18,153 bases of DNA from Pseudomonadota bacterium. GTDB taxonomy: Bacteria; Pseudomonadota; Alphaproteobacteria; Rhizobiales; Rhizobiaceae. The DNA is taken from NCBI GenBank assembly GCA_003242525.1, contig QGUU01000002.1, positions 1 to 18,153 on the forward strand. The letters run 5' to 3'. The notes under the pieces are model-generated. The model was given only the letters and a program-made list of their open reading frames with translations. It was not told where the DNA came from and did not search any database. The translations under genes and the position numbers were made by a program. Each line of letters opens with the position of its first letter. The first letter of the stretch is position 1. Positions 6,418 to 14,092 of the stretch are shown one piece after another.

Positions 6418-7407
6418 TTACTGACCCGTAGCGGCACGCCACTTTTCCAGAAGCGCGTCCATGCCACCGAGATCGGCAATCGACTTCAGGCTGACGAGGT
6501 TCAGTTCGGTCAGGTTAGGCATGCCTTCCGGCCCGCCGACATCGGTGCGCGCCGAACGCCGGCCAATCTCCTGGACGAGCACTTCCTGGGTGGACTTCGA
6601 CAATGCCCAGTCGATGAACTTCTTGCCACCGTCGGGGTTCGGTCCACCCTTTACCAGCGCGATGCCGTCCGGCGTGGCGATCGTGCCGTCCGTGAGATGG
6701 ACGATCGACATGGGAGCCCCGCCCTTCACATATTGGAGGGCATTGTCCTCCAGGGTGAGGCCCATCGGGGTTTCGCCGTCAGCGACGTAGCGCGGAACGG
6801 CACCCGAGGAATCGCTCAGCACGAAGTTCTTTGCGATCCCCTCATAAACCTTCCAGCCCTCATCACCGAAAATGGTGAGAACGCCCTGCAGCTGCTGCAT
6901 CGCAGAGCCCGAACTGTCGGCGCGCGCCGAAGTGATCTGGCCCTTCCATTTCGGATCAGCGAGTTCTGCCCAGCTTTTCGGCGCTTCCTCGAGCGGCAAC
7001 ATGCTGGTGTTGACCGCGAGCACGTAGACAACACCCGTATAGGGCGTCCAGGCATCGTTCTCGATCAGGGCGGGATTGATCTTGTCGTGGTCCACAGGCT
7101 GATAAGGCTCGAGAATGTCTGCAAGTTCGGTCAGCGCACTGCCCGAAATGGACCAGATCACGTCTGCGGCGGGATTTGCCGCCTCTGCCCTTGCACGCTT
7201 GGCGACATCCCCCGAACCCATCTTGACCACCTCGGCCTTGAGCCCGGTATCCTTCTCGAACATCGGCAGCAGGGTGTCGACGATCGAGGAGTTATGGGCT
7301 GTATACACCACCACCGGCTTGTCCTGGGCATGAGCGGAAAAGCCGAGAGCGGTAGAGGCGACAAGGGCAGCCGTCATCGCCAGGAATGTACGTTTGCGAA
7401 TATACAT
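6418..7407 (-). CDS. ABC transporter periplasmic binding protein, COG1840/AfuA-FbpA-like
   Basis: The 329-residue product has a Sec signal peptide (RKR, then a hydrophobic stretch, cleavage after SAHA at residue 27). The ATG at 7407 has a strong SD (GGGAGGA). The mature protein shows the family pattern: VVVYTAHNSS at the N-terminus, MGSGDVAKRARAEAANPAADV at about 63-83, SWAELADPKWKGQI at 145-158, ARADSSGSA at 161-169, and GPNPDGGKKFIDWALS near the C-terminus. The tyrosine pair that binds ferric iron in FbpA is not visible: the corresponding stretch reads GAVPRYVADGE. Some relatives once called iron proteins (AfuA) bind hexose phosphates, and PhnS-type relatives bind aminoethylphosphonate. A phosphorylated organic solute is therefore at least as likely as iron. 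The ATPase and permease are encoded divergently. Confidence 0.9.
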   Translation of the reverse strand: MYIRKRTFLAMTAALVASTALGFSAHAQDKPVVVYTAHNSSIVDTLLPMFEKDTGLKAEVVKMGSGDVAKRARAEAANPAADVIWSISGSALTELADILEPYQPVDHDKINPALIENDAWTPYTGVVYVLAVNTSMLPLEEAPKSWAELADPKWKGQITSARADSSGSAMQQLQGVLTIFGDEGWKVYEGIAKNFVLSDSSGAVPRYVADGETPMGLTLEDNALQYVKGGAPMSIVHLTDGTIATPDGIALVKGGPNPDGGKKFIDWALSKSTQEVLVQEIGRRSARTDVGGPEGMPNLTELNLVSLKSIADLGGMDALLEKWRAATGQ

Positions 7408-7523
7408 GAAATCCTCCCTTTTCGTTTTCGAACATCTAGCGGCTGGCTTGATAGTGATCCGGATTCCATATTGTTGCAATCCGAAAATTATGCTTACTGC
7501 GGAGGAAACGGGGAGGAGAGCAG
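7408..7523. promoter_or_regulatory. Divergent control region of the ABC importer
   Basis: The 116 bp separate the start of the binding-protein gene (minus strand) from that of the ATPase (plus strand), so both promoters must lie here. SDs are at 7409-7418 (minus, GGGAGGA) and 7511-7518 (plus, GGGAGGAG). Between them are a DeoR-like palindrome and the inverted repeat CGGATT (7460-7465) / AATCCG (7478-7483) with a 12-nt spacer. The middle part is clearly more AT-rich than the neighbouring genes. I could not fix -35/-10 elements with confidence. Confidence 0.7.
7418..7435. promoter_or_regulatory. Candidate DeoR/GlpR-type operator
   Basis: On the minus strand the site reads ATGTTCG-AAAA-CGAAAAG, close to the E. 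coli GlpR/DeoR-family consensus ATGTTCG-N4-CGAACAT: the left half is identical and the right half differs at two of seven bases. It is 10 bp upstream of the binding-protein ATG and touches its SD, a good place for repression. The DeoR-family gene of the same cluster (4508-5272) is the obvious candidate protein. No binding data are implied. Confidence 0.45.
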
Positions 7524-8585
7524 ATGGCCTATCTGGCGATAGCCGGAGCCACCAAGCAATTCGGTCCGGACTTCCGGGCCCTGGATGATGTTTCGATTTC
7601 CGTTGAGCGCGGCGAGTTCTTTACGCTTCTGGGCCCATCCGGCTGCGGCAAGACGACCCTGCTGCGATCGATAGCCGGCTTCAGCGACCTTACATCCGGT
7701 TCCATCACCCTGGACGGATCGGACCTGCGCCGGATACCGCCCCACAAGCGCGACATCGGCATGGTCTTTCAGGACTATGCAGTGTTTCCCCACCTGACCG
7801 TTTTCGACAACGTCGCTTTCGGCCTTAAGCCGCGCAAGGTTCCTTCTGCCGAAATGAAGCAGCGTGTCGATGAAGCCCTGGCCGCCGTCCGGCTGTCCCC
7901 GCTTGCCGATCGAATGCCCGCGGCCATGTCGGGCGGCCAGCAACAGCGCATCGGCATTGCGCGCGCCATGGTCATTAATCCGCGCCTCCTCCTGATGGAC
8001 GAGCCGCTATCGAATCTGGATGCCAAGTTGCGCATCGAACTGCGCGAAGAAATCCGCGACATCCAGAGGCAGATCGATATCGCGGCCATTTATGTCACGC
8101 ATGATCAGGAAGAGGCCCTGGCGATCTCCGACCGGATCTGCGTGATGAACGCCGGGCGTGTCGAGCAGATCGGCACGCCACAAGAGATTTACGGCGACCC
8201 ACAGACCCTGTTCGTGGCCCGCTTCGTCGGCACGCTCAATACGCTTTCGCCCGGTCCGGCACTTGATGCCCTGCTCAAGAAACTGAAACTTCCCCAGTCC
8301 GGCGTCCAGACCTGGACTGTGCGTCCGGAGCAGCTTGAACTGTTCGAAACAGGAGCAGCCTCGGCCGACGCCGCCGCACTTTCAGGACAGGTCAGCAAAT
8401 ACACTTATCTTGGCCGAGAGGCCCATGTGCAGGTGGCAACCGACCTTGGCCACCTGATCGTGCAGCTTGCCAATCCGGGCACGAGTGCCGGCTACCGGCG
8501 CGGGGAGAATGTTTCTCTAGTCATCCGCCGCGACGCACCGATGGGCTTCGACGCTGCCGGCAGGCGCGTGCCAATGGGGGTCTAG
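7524..8585 (+). CDS. ABC transporter ATP-binding protein (FbpC/PotA-like, TOBE domain)
   Basis: The 353-residue product is the nucleotide-binding subunit of the importer whose binding protein is divergent. Walker A is GPSGCGKT (37-44), the Q-loop is VFQDYAVFPHLT (81-92), the signature is MSGGQQQR (135-142, with Met in place of the usual Leu), Walker B is LLLMDEP (155-161), the D-loop is SNLDAKLR and the switch His is His193 in VTHDQEEA. The C-terminal third (from about 235) is a TOBE-type regulatory extension. The ATG at 7524 has GGGAGGAG 5 nt upstream. The permease starts 4 nt after the stop. The protein acts on the inner face of the membrane and powers uptake. Confidence 0.95.
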   Translation: MAYLAIAGATKQFGPDFRALDDVSISVERGEFFTLLGPSGCGKTTLLRSIAGFSDLTSGSITLDGSDLRRIPPHKRDIGMVFQDYAVFPHLTVFDNVAFGLKPRKVPSAEMKQRVDEALAAVRLSPLADRMPAAMSGGQQQRIGIARAMVINPRLLLMDEPLSNLDAKLRIELREEIRDIQRQIDIAAIYVTHDQEEALAISDRICVMNAGRVEQIGTPQEIYGDPQTLFVARFVGTLNTLSPGPALDALLKKLKLPQSGVQTWTVRPEQLELFETGAASADAAALSGQVSKYTYLGREAHVQVATDLGHLIVQLANPGTSAGYRRGENVSLVIRRDAPMGFDAAGRRVPMGV

Positions 8586-8589
8586 GGCC

Positions 8590-10230
8590 ATGCCCCGGCT
8601 GAATTTCTGGACCCTTGTTTCAATATCTACCTGGCTGCTTCTGCTGGTGCTGCTGTTTCTACCGGTCGGGTCGATACTGATTTCCTCGGTCTATGACGAC
8701 GCCGGCAACTTCACGCTCGCAAACTATGCCCGATTCCTCAGCGAGCCTCGCTTTCACAGAGCCTTTCTGAACACGCTGGTCGTGGGTTTCGGCGGCCTCG
8801 CCGGCGCTCTGCTGCTGGGCTCGATCATGGCCTTCTGCATTTCGCGCTTCGTCATTGTAGGGTCACGCTTCGTTTCCCTTTTGGCAATCCTGGCACTGGT
8901 GTCGCCGCCCTTCATCGGCGCCTATTCGTGGATCGTGCTGTTCGGAGGCGGCGGCCTGGTGCGCGGCTGGCTGCGCGCGGTCGGCATCAACATCCCGCCT
9001 ATCTATGGGCTGGCAGGCATCCTCATGGTCTTCAGCTTCAAGTTCTATCCCTATGTCTATCTGATGGTCTCCGGCGCCCTCTCCAACGTCAACCGCTCGC
9101 TGGAAGAAGCGGCAGAAGGGCTTGGCCTCACGCCATGGCAACGCGCCTTCAAGATCTCATTTCCGATGGTGTTCCCAGCCCTGTCGGCCGGCGGGCTCCT
9201 GGCCCTGATCCATGCCATTGCCGATTTCGGCACGCCCCGCCTTCTCGGTCGCGGGTACAACGTGCTGGCGACGGAGGCCTTCAATCTCTATTCGGCCGAG
9301 ATCGGCTCCAACATGTCGATGGCAACAACCATCAGCGTGTTTCTCATTGCGGTGTCGATGTTCTTCGTCATGCTGCAGCGCTACATGTCGCGCCGCAACG
9401 TCTATCATGGCAACATGATCAACAAGCCGATCAAGATAAGATTGAAGGGCTGGAAGAATGTGCTCGCCCATTTTGCCGTCTACGCGATCGGTTTCCTTGG
9501 CGCACTGCCGGTCATCGTCTCTGTAATCTATTCCTTTCGCAAGACGAGCGGGCCGGTGTTCAAGCCGGGAATTGGCCTGCAGAGCTATGAGCGGATCCTG
9601 TTCAATCTGGGCGATGTCGTTCGCAACTCGGTATCCTTCTCGATTTCGGCAGTCGCGCTTATCGTCCTGGTCGGCACTCTGGTCGGCGTGCTGGTGGCGC
9701 GGCGCACCAACCTCAACACCTCTCTGCTCGACGGCGCTTTCATGATCCCTTACGTCATGCCGGGCATCGTTATCGGCATTGCCTTCATCGCGGCCTTCAA
9801 CACCGGCCCGGTGGTCCTGACCGGAACGGCTGCCATCATCGTGCTCTCGATCTTCATACGGCGCCTGCCCTATTCGGTTCGCACAACCGCCTCGGCACTC
9901 CGGCAGATTTCGCCATCGATGGAGGAAGCGGCGATTTCACTGGGCTACAGCCCATTCCGCGCTTTCCTGCGGGTGACCGTGCCACTGATCGTTCCGGGCA
10001 TCGTCGCCGGCGGCATGCTGAGCTTCGTGACGGCCATCAACGAACTGTCTTCCTCTCTGGTGCTCTATGTCGGCTCGACAATGACCATGCCGGTACGCAT
10101 CTACCTTCTCATCCTGGACGGTGATTTCGGAACCGCTGCGGCAATGTCATCTCTCCTGCTGTTGCTTAGCGGGCTTGCCGTTTACGTGGCTTTTCGCCTG
10201 ATGGGACGCAATGAGCAGGCATTGCTCTGA
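8590..10230 (+). CDS. ABC transporter permease, fused double BPD_transp_1 domains (FbpB-like)
   Basis: At 546 residues this is a fusion of two permease domains, so one chain probably forms the whole membrane pore (about 12 hydrophobic segments). Each half has its EAA loop for the ATPase: EEAAEGLGLTPWQRAFKISF at 172-191 and EEAAISLGYSPFRAFLRVTV at 445-464. The basic linker QRYMSRRNVYHG...KPIKIRLKGWKN (about 263-290) joins the halves on the cytoplasmic side. This architecture is typical of Fe3+/AfuB/PhnU-like importers of the COG1178 group and matches the AfuA-like binding protein nearby. The ATG is 4 nt after the ATPase stop, with only a weak SD (AGGG), so translational coupling is likely. Confidence 0.95.
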   Translation: MPRLNFWTLVSISTWLLLLVLLFLPVGSILISSVYDDAGNFTLANYARFLSEPRFHRAFLNTLVVGFGGLAGALLLGSIMAFCISRFVIVGSRFVSLLAILALVSPPFIGAYSWIVLFGGGGLVRGWLRAVGINIPPIYGLAGILMVFSFKFYPYVYLMVSGALSNVNRSLEEAAEGLGLTPWQRAFKISFPMVFPALSAGGLLALIHAIADFGTPRLLGRGYNVLATEAFNLYSAEIGSNMSMATTISVFLIAVSMFFVMLQRYMSRRNVYHGNMINKPIKIRLKGWKNVLAHFAVYAIGFLGALPVIVSVIYSFRKTSGPVFKPGIGLQSYERILFNLGDVVRNSVSFSISAVALIVLVGTLVGVLVARRTNLNTSLLDGAFMIPYVMPGIVIGIAFIAAFNTGPVVLTGTAAIIVLSIFIRRLPYSVRTTASALRQISPSMEEAAISLGYSPFRAFLRVTVPLIVPGIVAGGMLSFVTAINELSSSLVLYVGSTMTMPVRIYLLILDGDFGTAAAMSSLLLLLSGLAVYVAFRLMGRNEQALL

Positions 10231-10317
10231 AGAGCTTGTAGCCCCTGGGCAGCCTTTGCCAGACTTGCGATCGGCCCGATTCCGGCGCTGCGGTAGCGAC
10301 GCTTCCCGTTCAACGAT

Positions 10318-10331
10318 TTGATCCATATCAT
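10318..10331. promoter_or_regulatory. FNR/FixK-type box upstream of hemA
   Basis: TTGAT-CCAT-ATCAT matches the anaerobox consensus TTGAT-N4-ATCAA at 9 of 10 defined bases. Its centre is about 70 bp before the hemA ATG. Activation from the usual -41.5 position would put the transcription start near 10366, with GATTAG (10351-10356) roughly in -10 position. FNR-type control of ALA synthase is known in other alphaproteobacteria. The rest of the 164-bp gap (10231-10394) contains only a weak stem (CTGGGCA 10245-10251 with TGCCAG 10257-10262) after the permease gene. Confidence 0.65.
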
Positions 10332-10394
10332 TGCCAAGGAGGCGTCAGACGATTAGACCGTTCTGCAACCCACCCCTGAAGGCAGGCCGTTGCG

Positions 10395-11608
10395 ATGGAT
10401 TTCGATGCGTTCTTCAAGAACAAGCTGCAGGAATTGCGCGAAGAAGGGCGCTATCGTGTCTTTGCAGACCTTGAGCGCAGGGCTGGCCGGTTTCCCCTGG
10501 CGGCGCGGCACGTAGAGGGCGGCCCCCGCGATGTGACGGTCTGGTGCTCGAACGACTATCTGGGAATGGGCCAGCATCCGGCCGTTCTCGCGGCCATGCA
10601 CGAAGCACTGGATACCTGCGGGGCCGGTGCAGGCGGTACGCGCAACATTTCCGGCACGAACCACTATCACGTGTTGCTGGAGCGTGAAATCGCCGATCTC
10701 CACGGCAAGGAAAGTGCGCTTCTGTTCACCTCCGGCTATGTATCGAACTGGGCGGCGCTCTCCACTCTCGGCCAGCACTTGCCCAGCTGCATCATCTTTT
10801 CCGATGCCAGCAACCACGCCTCGATGATCGAGGGAATTCGCCACTCCCGGGCGGAGAAGCGCATCTGGAAGCACAATGACGTAAAGGATCTCGAACGCCA
10901 GCTTGCGGCGGCTCCGGCGAGCGCGACCAAGATCGTGGCCTTCGAATCTGTCTACTCCATGGACGGGGACATCGCCCCCATCGCCGATATCATTGCCGTT
11001 GCCGAGAAATACGGCGCCATGACCTATCTCGACGAGGTCCACGCCGTAGGCATGTACGGACCGCGCGGCGGTGGCATTGCCGAGCGCGAAGGGCTGATGG
11101 ATCGCATCACGCTGATTGAGGGCACCTTGGGCAAGGCTTTTGGCGTCGTCGGCGGATATGTGGCCGGGTCCGCTGCCCTATGCGACTTTCTGCGCTCCTA
11201 CGCTTCGGGTTTCATCTTCACCACTGCGCTGCCCCCGGCCGTCGCGGCCGGCGCCACGGCCTCGATCCGGCATCTCAAGCGCTCCCAAATGGAGCGCACG
11301 AAGCATCGTGAAGTGGTTGCGGCGGTACGAAAGCGACTCGACCAGCTAGGCGTGCCGCACCTTGCCAATCCGAGCCATATTGTGCCGGTGATCGTGGGAA
11401 TGCCGCCAAGTGCAAGTGGATCAGCGATATCCTGCTTGATCAGTATGGCATTTACGTTCAGCCGATCAATTATCCCACGGTGGCCCGTGGGACGGAGAGG
11501 CTGAGGATCACCCCCACGCCTCTGCACACGCCGGCCGACATCGAGCGCCTTACCGCAGCCCTCTCCGACCTCTGGTCTCAATGCGCGCTCGCGCGCCAGG
11601 TTGCGTAG
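10395..11608 (+). pseudogene. hemA: 5-aminolevulinate synthase, split by one frameshift
   Basis: ALA synthase condenses glycine with succinyl-CoA, the first step of haem synthesis in alphaproteobacteria, using PLP. The first 335 residues are intact and include [13 protein letters not shown], the glycine-rich [26 protein letters not shown] (Asp213, His216) and the PLP lysine Lys247 in EGTLGKAFG. After VIVG near 11399 the frame changes: the original frame gives a foreign tail to 11504, while the next frame gives the correct C-terminus ([36 protein letters not shown]) to TAG at 11606-11608. Adding one base before ATGCC restores VGDAAKCKW and a 404-residue protein of normal length. Either a sequencing error or a recent mutation; nothing else is decayed. 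SD AAGGCAGG at 10379-10386. It appears to be a single-gene transcript. Confidence 0.9.
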
Positions 11609-11624
11609 TCTGCTGACAGCACCC

Positions 11625-11638
11625 TGGGGCCTACCCCA
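11625..11638. terminator. Weak stem-loop between convergent hemA and aldolase genes
   Basis: TGGGG (11625-11629) and CCCCA (11634-11638) pair around CCTA in the 63-bp gap between two converging genes. The stem is short and has no flanking T-run, so its role as a bidirectional terminator is only suggested by position. Confidence 0.25.
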
Positions 11639-11671
11639 TCCGCGCCTTCGGGAATGAAGTTCCTTCTTGGA

Positions 11672-12355
11672 CTATGCCTTTCGGGGGCGCGCTATATCGT
11701 TGCTGCCCTCTGCCTCCGGGCCCAGGCCGTAGCTCATGCGCTTCATCTGGGCGATGACCCGCTCCATTTCCTCGTCCGGCAGCACGGGTGGCTCGCCCAG
11801 AGCGAGAGCCTGCACGTACATGCGCGAAAGGGTTTCCACCTCGATGGCAAGCCAGAGCGCTGCATCCAGCGTCTTGCCAAGCGAAATCTGGCCGTGCTGG
11901 CCGAGCAGACATGCCAACCGCCCCTCCAGCGCTTCAAGCGCCGCATCGGAAAGCGCCTGCGTGCCAAAGGTTGCGTAGCGCGAGCAGCGAATGGTCGTGC
12001 CGCCTGCCACGCCCGTCATGTAGTGGAAGCTCGGGATTGTCTTGTGGTGACAGGCGAGCGTCGTGGCGTAGACGGAGTGACAATGCAAAACGACATTAAT
12101 GTCATCCCTCGCCTTCAATATGTCCCGATGAAAACGCCATTCCGATGATGGCCGGCGGCCGACATAGGTGCCGTCGAAATCCATTTCGACAATGTCTTCC
12201 GCCGTCATGGTATCGTAAGGCATGCTGGAAGGCGTGATGAGAAAGCCGCTTTCGGTTCGAACCGAAAGATTGCCGGCAGTTCCCTGGTTTATTCCGCTTT
12301 CGTTCATGCGGCGGCAGGTCGCCACCATCTGCTCGCGCAATTCCCTGTTCTGCAT
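11672..12355 (-). CDS. Class II aldolase/adducin family protein, L-fuculose-phosphate aldolase-like
   Basis: The 227-residue product is a zinc-dependent aldolase of FucA size (E. coli FucA is 215 residues). The active site is complete and nearly collinear with FucA: INQGTAGNLSVR (22-33), TPSSMPYD (41-48), catalytic Glu72 in SSEWRFH, zinc ligands His91 and His93 in LHCHSVYAT, and His154 in LLGQHGQ. Such enzymes split a ketose 1-phosphate into DHAP and an aldehyde, such as lactaldehyde. It is the last gene of the rhamnose-type operon, 27 bp after the mutarotase, with AGAGGA as SD. A second class II aldolase gene lies four genes upstream, so which enzyme cleaves L-rhamnulose 1-phosphate is open; this one might act on a side substrate or on a different sugar. 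It could also be an epimerase of the AraD type. Confidence 0.88.
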   Translation of the reverse strand: MQNRELREQMVATCRRMNESGINQGTAGNLSVRTESGFLITPSSMPYDTMTAEDIVEMDFDGTYVGRRPSSEWRFHRDILKARDDINVVLHCHSVYATTLACHHKTIPSFHYMTGVAGGTTIRCSRYATFGTQALSDAALEALEGRLACLLGQHGQISLGKTLDAALWLAIEVETLSRMYVQALALGEPPVLPDEEMERVIAQMKRMSYGLGPEAEGSNDIARPRKA

Positions 12356-12382
12356 AAAGATCCTCTGGGGCGCTAAAGACGC

Positions 12383-12700
12383 CTACTTCATCGTGAAAAC
12401 ATTCTGGAGCGGCACCACAACTGGCTCGTTGCGCTCGGTGTACTGCATTACGTCGGCCATGAAGTCCCACCAGCGCCTGTTCACCTCCGTCGCCGGCAAC
12501 TGGTCCATCTTGTGATCATCAGCCCGCACCAGCGTGGCAAACAGATGATTCGTCTCGGGGTCGAGCCAGATCGTATAATCGGAAATGCCGGCTTCGCGCA
12601 GGGCATTCACCATTTCGGGCCATATTTCGTCATGGCGCCTGCGATACTCTTCGGCCTGGCCGGGATTCAGGACCATACGGAAGGCGATGCGTTCTGCCAT
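12383..12700 (-). CDS. rhaM: L-rhamnose mutarotase
   Basis: The 105-residue protein interconverts alpha- and beta-L-rhamnose and feeds the isomerase. It matches the RhaM/RhaU family in full length: FRMVLNPGQAEEYRRRHDEIWPE with Tyr19 and the catalytic His23, IWLDPETNHLFATL at 44-57, RRWWDFMADVM (tryptophan pair 77-78) and the end LQNVF. The start ATG at 12700 is chosen over longer in-frame options because it gives the family length and follows GAGGGGAC. It lies 22 bp after rhaI in the same operon. In R. leguminosarum the homologue is called RhaU. Confidence 0.95.
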   Translation of the reverse strand: MAERIAFRMVLNPGQAEEYRRRHDEIWPEMVNALREAGISDYTIWLDPETNHLFATLVRADDHKMDQLPATEVNRRWWDFMADVMQYTERNEPVVVPLQNVFTMK

Positions 12701-12722
12701 ATCGGAATGTCCCCTCGCCTCG

Positions 12723-14012
12723 TCAGACAATGCCCCCACCACCGGACGCGACTGCAGGCCGCTCAGCCGCAACCTTCTGCCGGTAACCGGCCGATCGGTA
12801 GGCCGCAACCGGATCGATCGCACCTCCCGCATTGAAGCGGGCCATGGCCAGTATCGGTTCGACGTCGGTGCGGTAGGCTGCCTTCAGCGTCTGGGTCGCC
12901 ATGAGCGCGTCATTGTCCTCCTGATAGGCCTCCAGTGCCTTGCGATCGACAAGAAGCGCCTGGGCATAGGCACGCTGCACCTCGACTGCCGACAGCATCA
13001 GACTTTCGATCGGGTCGGTTACATTGTGGCTCTGGTCAAGCATGTGTGCCGGGTCGAATCCCTTGGCTCCGGAAAGCTCCGCATCGACCAGTTCGTTGAA
13101 GACAAGGAACAGCCGGTAGGGATCGATCGATCCCGCATCAAGGTCGTCATCGCCATATTTGGAATCGTTGAAGTGGAAGCCGCCCAGCTTGCCGAACTGG
13201 ATGAGCCGCGACACGATCATCTCAATGTTCACATTTGGCGCGTGATGCCCGAGATCGACGAGGCAGAACGCCTTGGGCCCCAGCTCTCTGGCAATGATGT
13301 AGTTCGTGCCCCAATCCTGCACCACCGTGGAATAGAAGGCAGGCTCGTACATCTTGTGCTCGGTGAACAGCCTCCAGTCGTCGGGCAGCGCCGCATAAAT
13401 TTCCGCCACCGCATCCAGATAACGCCGGAAGGCACGGGCAAAATTCACCTGGCCAGGGAAGTTCGAGCCGTCCCCGATCCATATCGTCAGCGCCTTCGAG
13501 CCCAGTTCCTTCCCGATCTCGATGCATTCGATGTTGTGAGCTATGGCCTGACGGCGCACGGCAGGGTCCGCATGGGAAAGCGAGCCGAACTTGTACGAGT
13601 GCGCCTGACCCTTCGCATCGGAAAAAGTGTTGGAGTTCATCGCATCGAACGCCAGGCCGAAGCGGGAAGCTGCTTGCCTCAGACGCTGCGGATCCGCCTT
13701 GTCCCACGGGATATGCAGCGAAACGGTGGGTGTCGCGCGCGTCAGTTGATGAATGACGGCGCAATCCTCGATCTTGTCGAATATGTCGCGCGGCTCGCCA
13801 GGGCCTGGAAAACGTGCAAAGCGCGTACCGCCAGTGCCCACGCCCCATGATGGAATGGCGACTCCGAAAGCCTCGACCTTCTTCAGGATGGCGTCGATGG
13901 AAATGCCGCGCCGGTCGAGTTGCTCCCCGAGAGCCGCATAGTCGGCGCGCAAAGCCTTTTCGCGTGTCGCATTGTCTTTCTCGACAGCATCCGGGGCGAT
14001 CATAAGATCCAT
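12723..14012 (-). CDS. rhaI: L-rhamnose isomerase, rhizobial/Pseudomonas type
   Basis: The 429-residue TIM-barrel metalloenzyme converts L-rhamnose to L-rhamnulose. It belongs to the RhaI type found in rhizobia and Pseudomonas stutzeri, not the E. coli RhaA type. Motifs: SWGVGTGGTRFARFPGPGEPRD (55-76), metal ligands Glu218 in FTEHKMYEP, Asp253 in LVDLGHHAPNVN, and His280 in GFHFNDSKYGDDDLDAG; these positions are within one residue of what I recall for the P. stutzeri enzyme. The ATG at 14012 has AAGGAGA 5 nt upstream; a second ATG three codons in is less well spaced. The P. stutzeri homologue also accepts D-allose and L-lyxose, so the natural substrate need not be rhamnose only. It is flanked by a class II aldolase and the mutarotase. 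Confidence 0.96.
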   Translation of the reverse strand: MDLMIAPDAVEKDNATREKALRADYAALGEQLDRRGISIDAILKKVEAFGVAIPSWGVGTGGTRFARFPGPGEPRDIFDKIEDCAVIHQLTRATPTVSLHIPWDKADPQRLRQAASRFGLAFDAMNSNTFSDAKGQAHSYKFGSLSHADPAVRRQAIAHNIECIEIGKELGSKALTIWIGDGSNFPGQVNFARAFRRYLDAVAEIYAALPDDWRLFTEHKMYEPAFYSTVVQDWGTNYIIARELGPKAFCLVDLGHHAPNVNIEMIVSRLIQFGKLGGFHFNDSKYGDDDLDAGSIDPYRLFLVFNELVDAELSGAKGFDPAHMLDQSHNVTDPIESLMLSAVEVQRAYAQALLVDRKALEAYQEDNDALMATQTLKAAYRTDVEPILAMARFNAGGAIDPVAAYRSAGYRQKVAAERPAVASGGGGIV

Positions 14013-14092
14013 AATTGTCTCCTTGTCTCGGTGACGATGGGGCGCACGCAGCGCGAAAGTGTCAGACCATGCCCAGGGAACCCAGCCATCGC

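Noticed and set aside
7448..7461. TTGAT-AGTG-ATCCG as a second FNR/FixK box in the divergent ABC region
   Set aside because: Only 8 of 10 consensus bases match, with both errors in the right half, and nothing else links this transporter to oxygen control.
11390..11410. Programmed ribosomal frameshift in hemA
   Set aside because: GTG GGA ATG contains no X-XXY-YYZ slippery heptamer, and ALA synthases are not known to use recoding; error or mutation is simpler.
12585..13850. Long plus-strand open frame opposite rhaI and rhaM
   Set aside because: It is antisense to two well-supported genes, has no recognisable domain and is rich in Arg/His as expected from a GC-rich shadow frame.
14013..14092. 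Remnant of a RhaD dehydrogenase domain after the RhaD-like aldolase
   Set aside because: The 80-bp gap shows no Rossmann motif in any frame and the aldolase has a complete C-terminal extension, so the short form looks natural.
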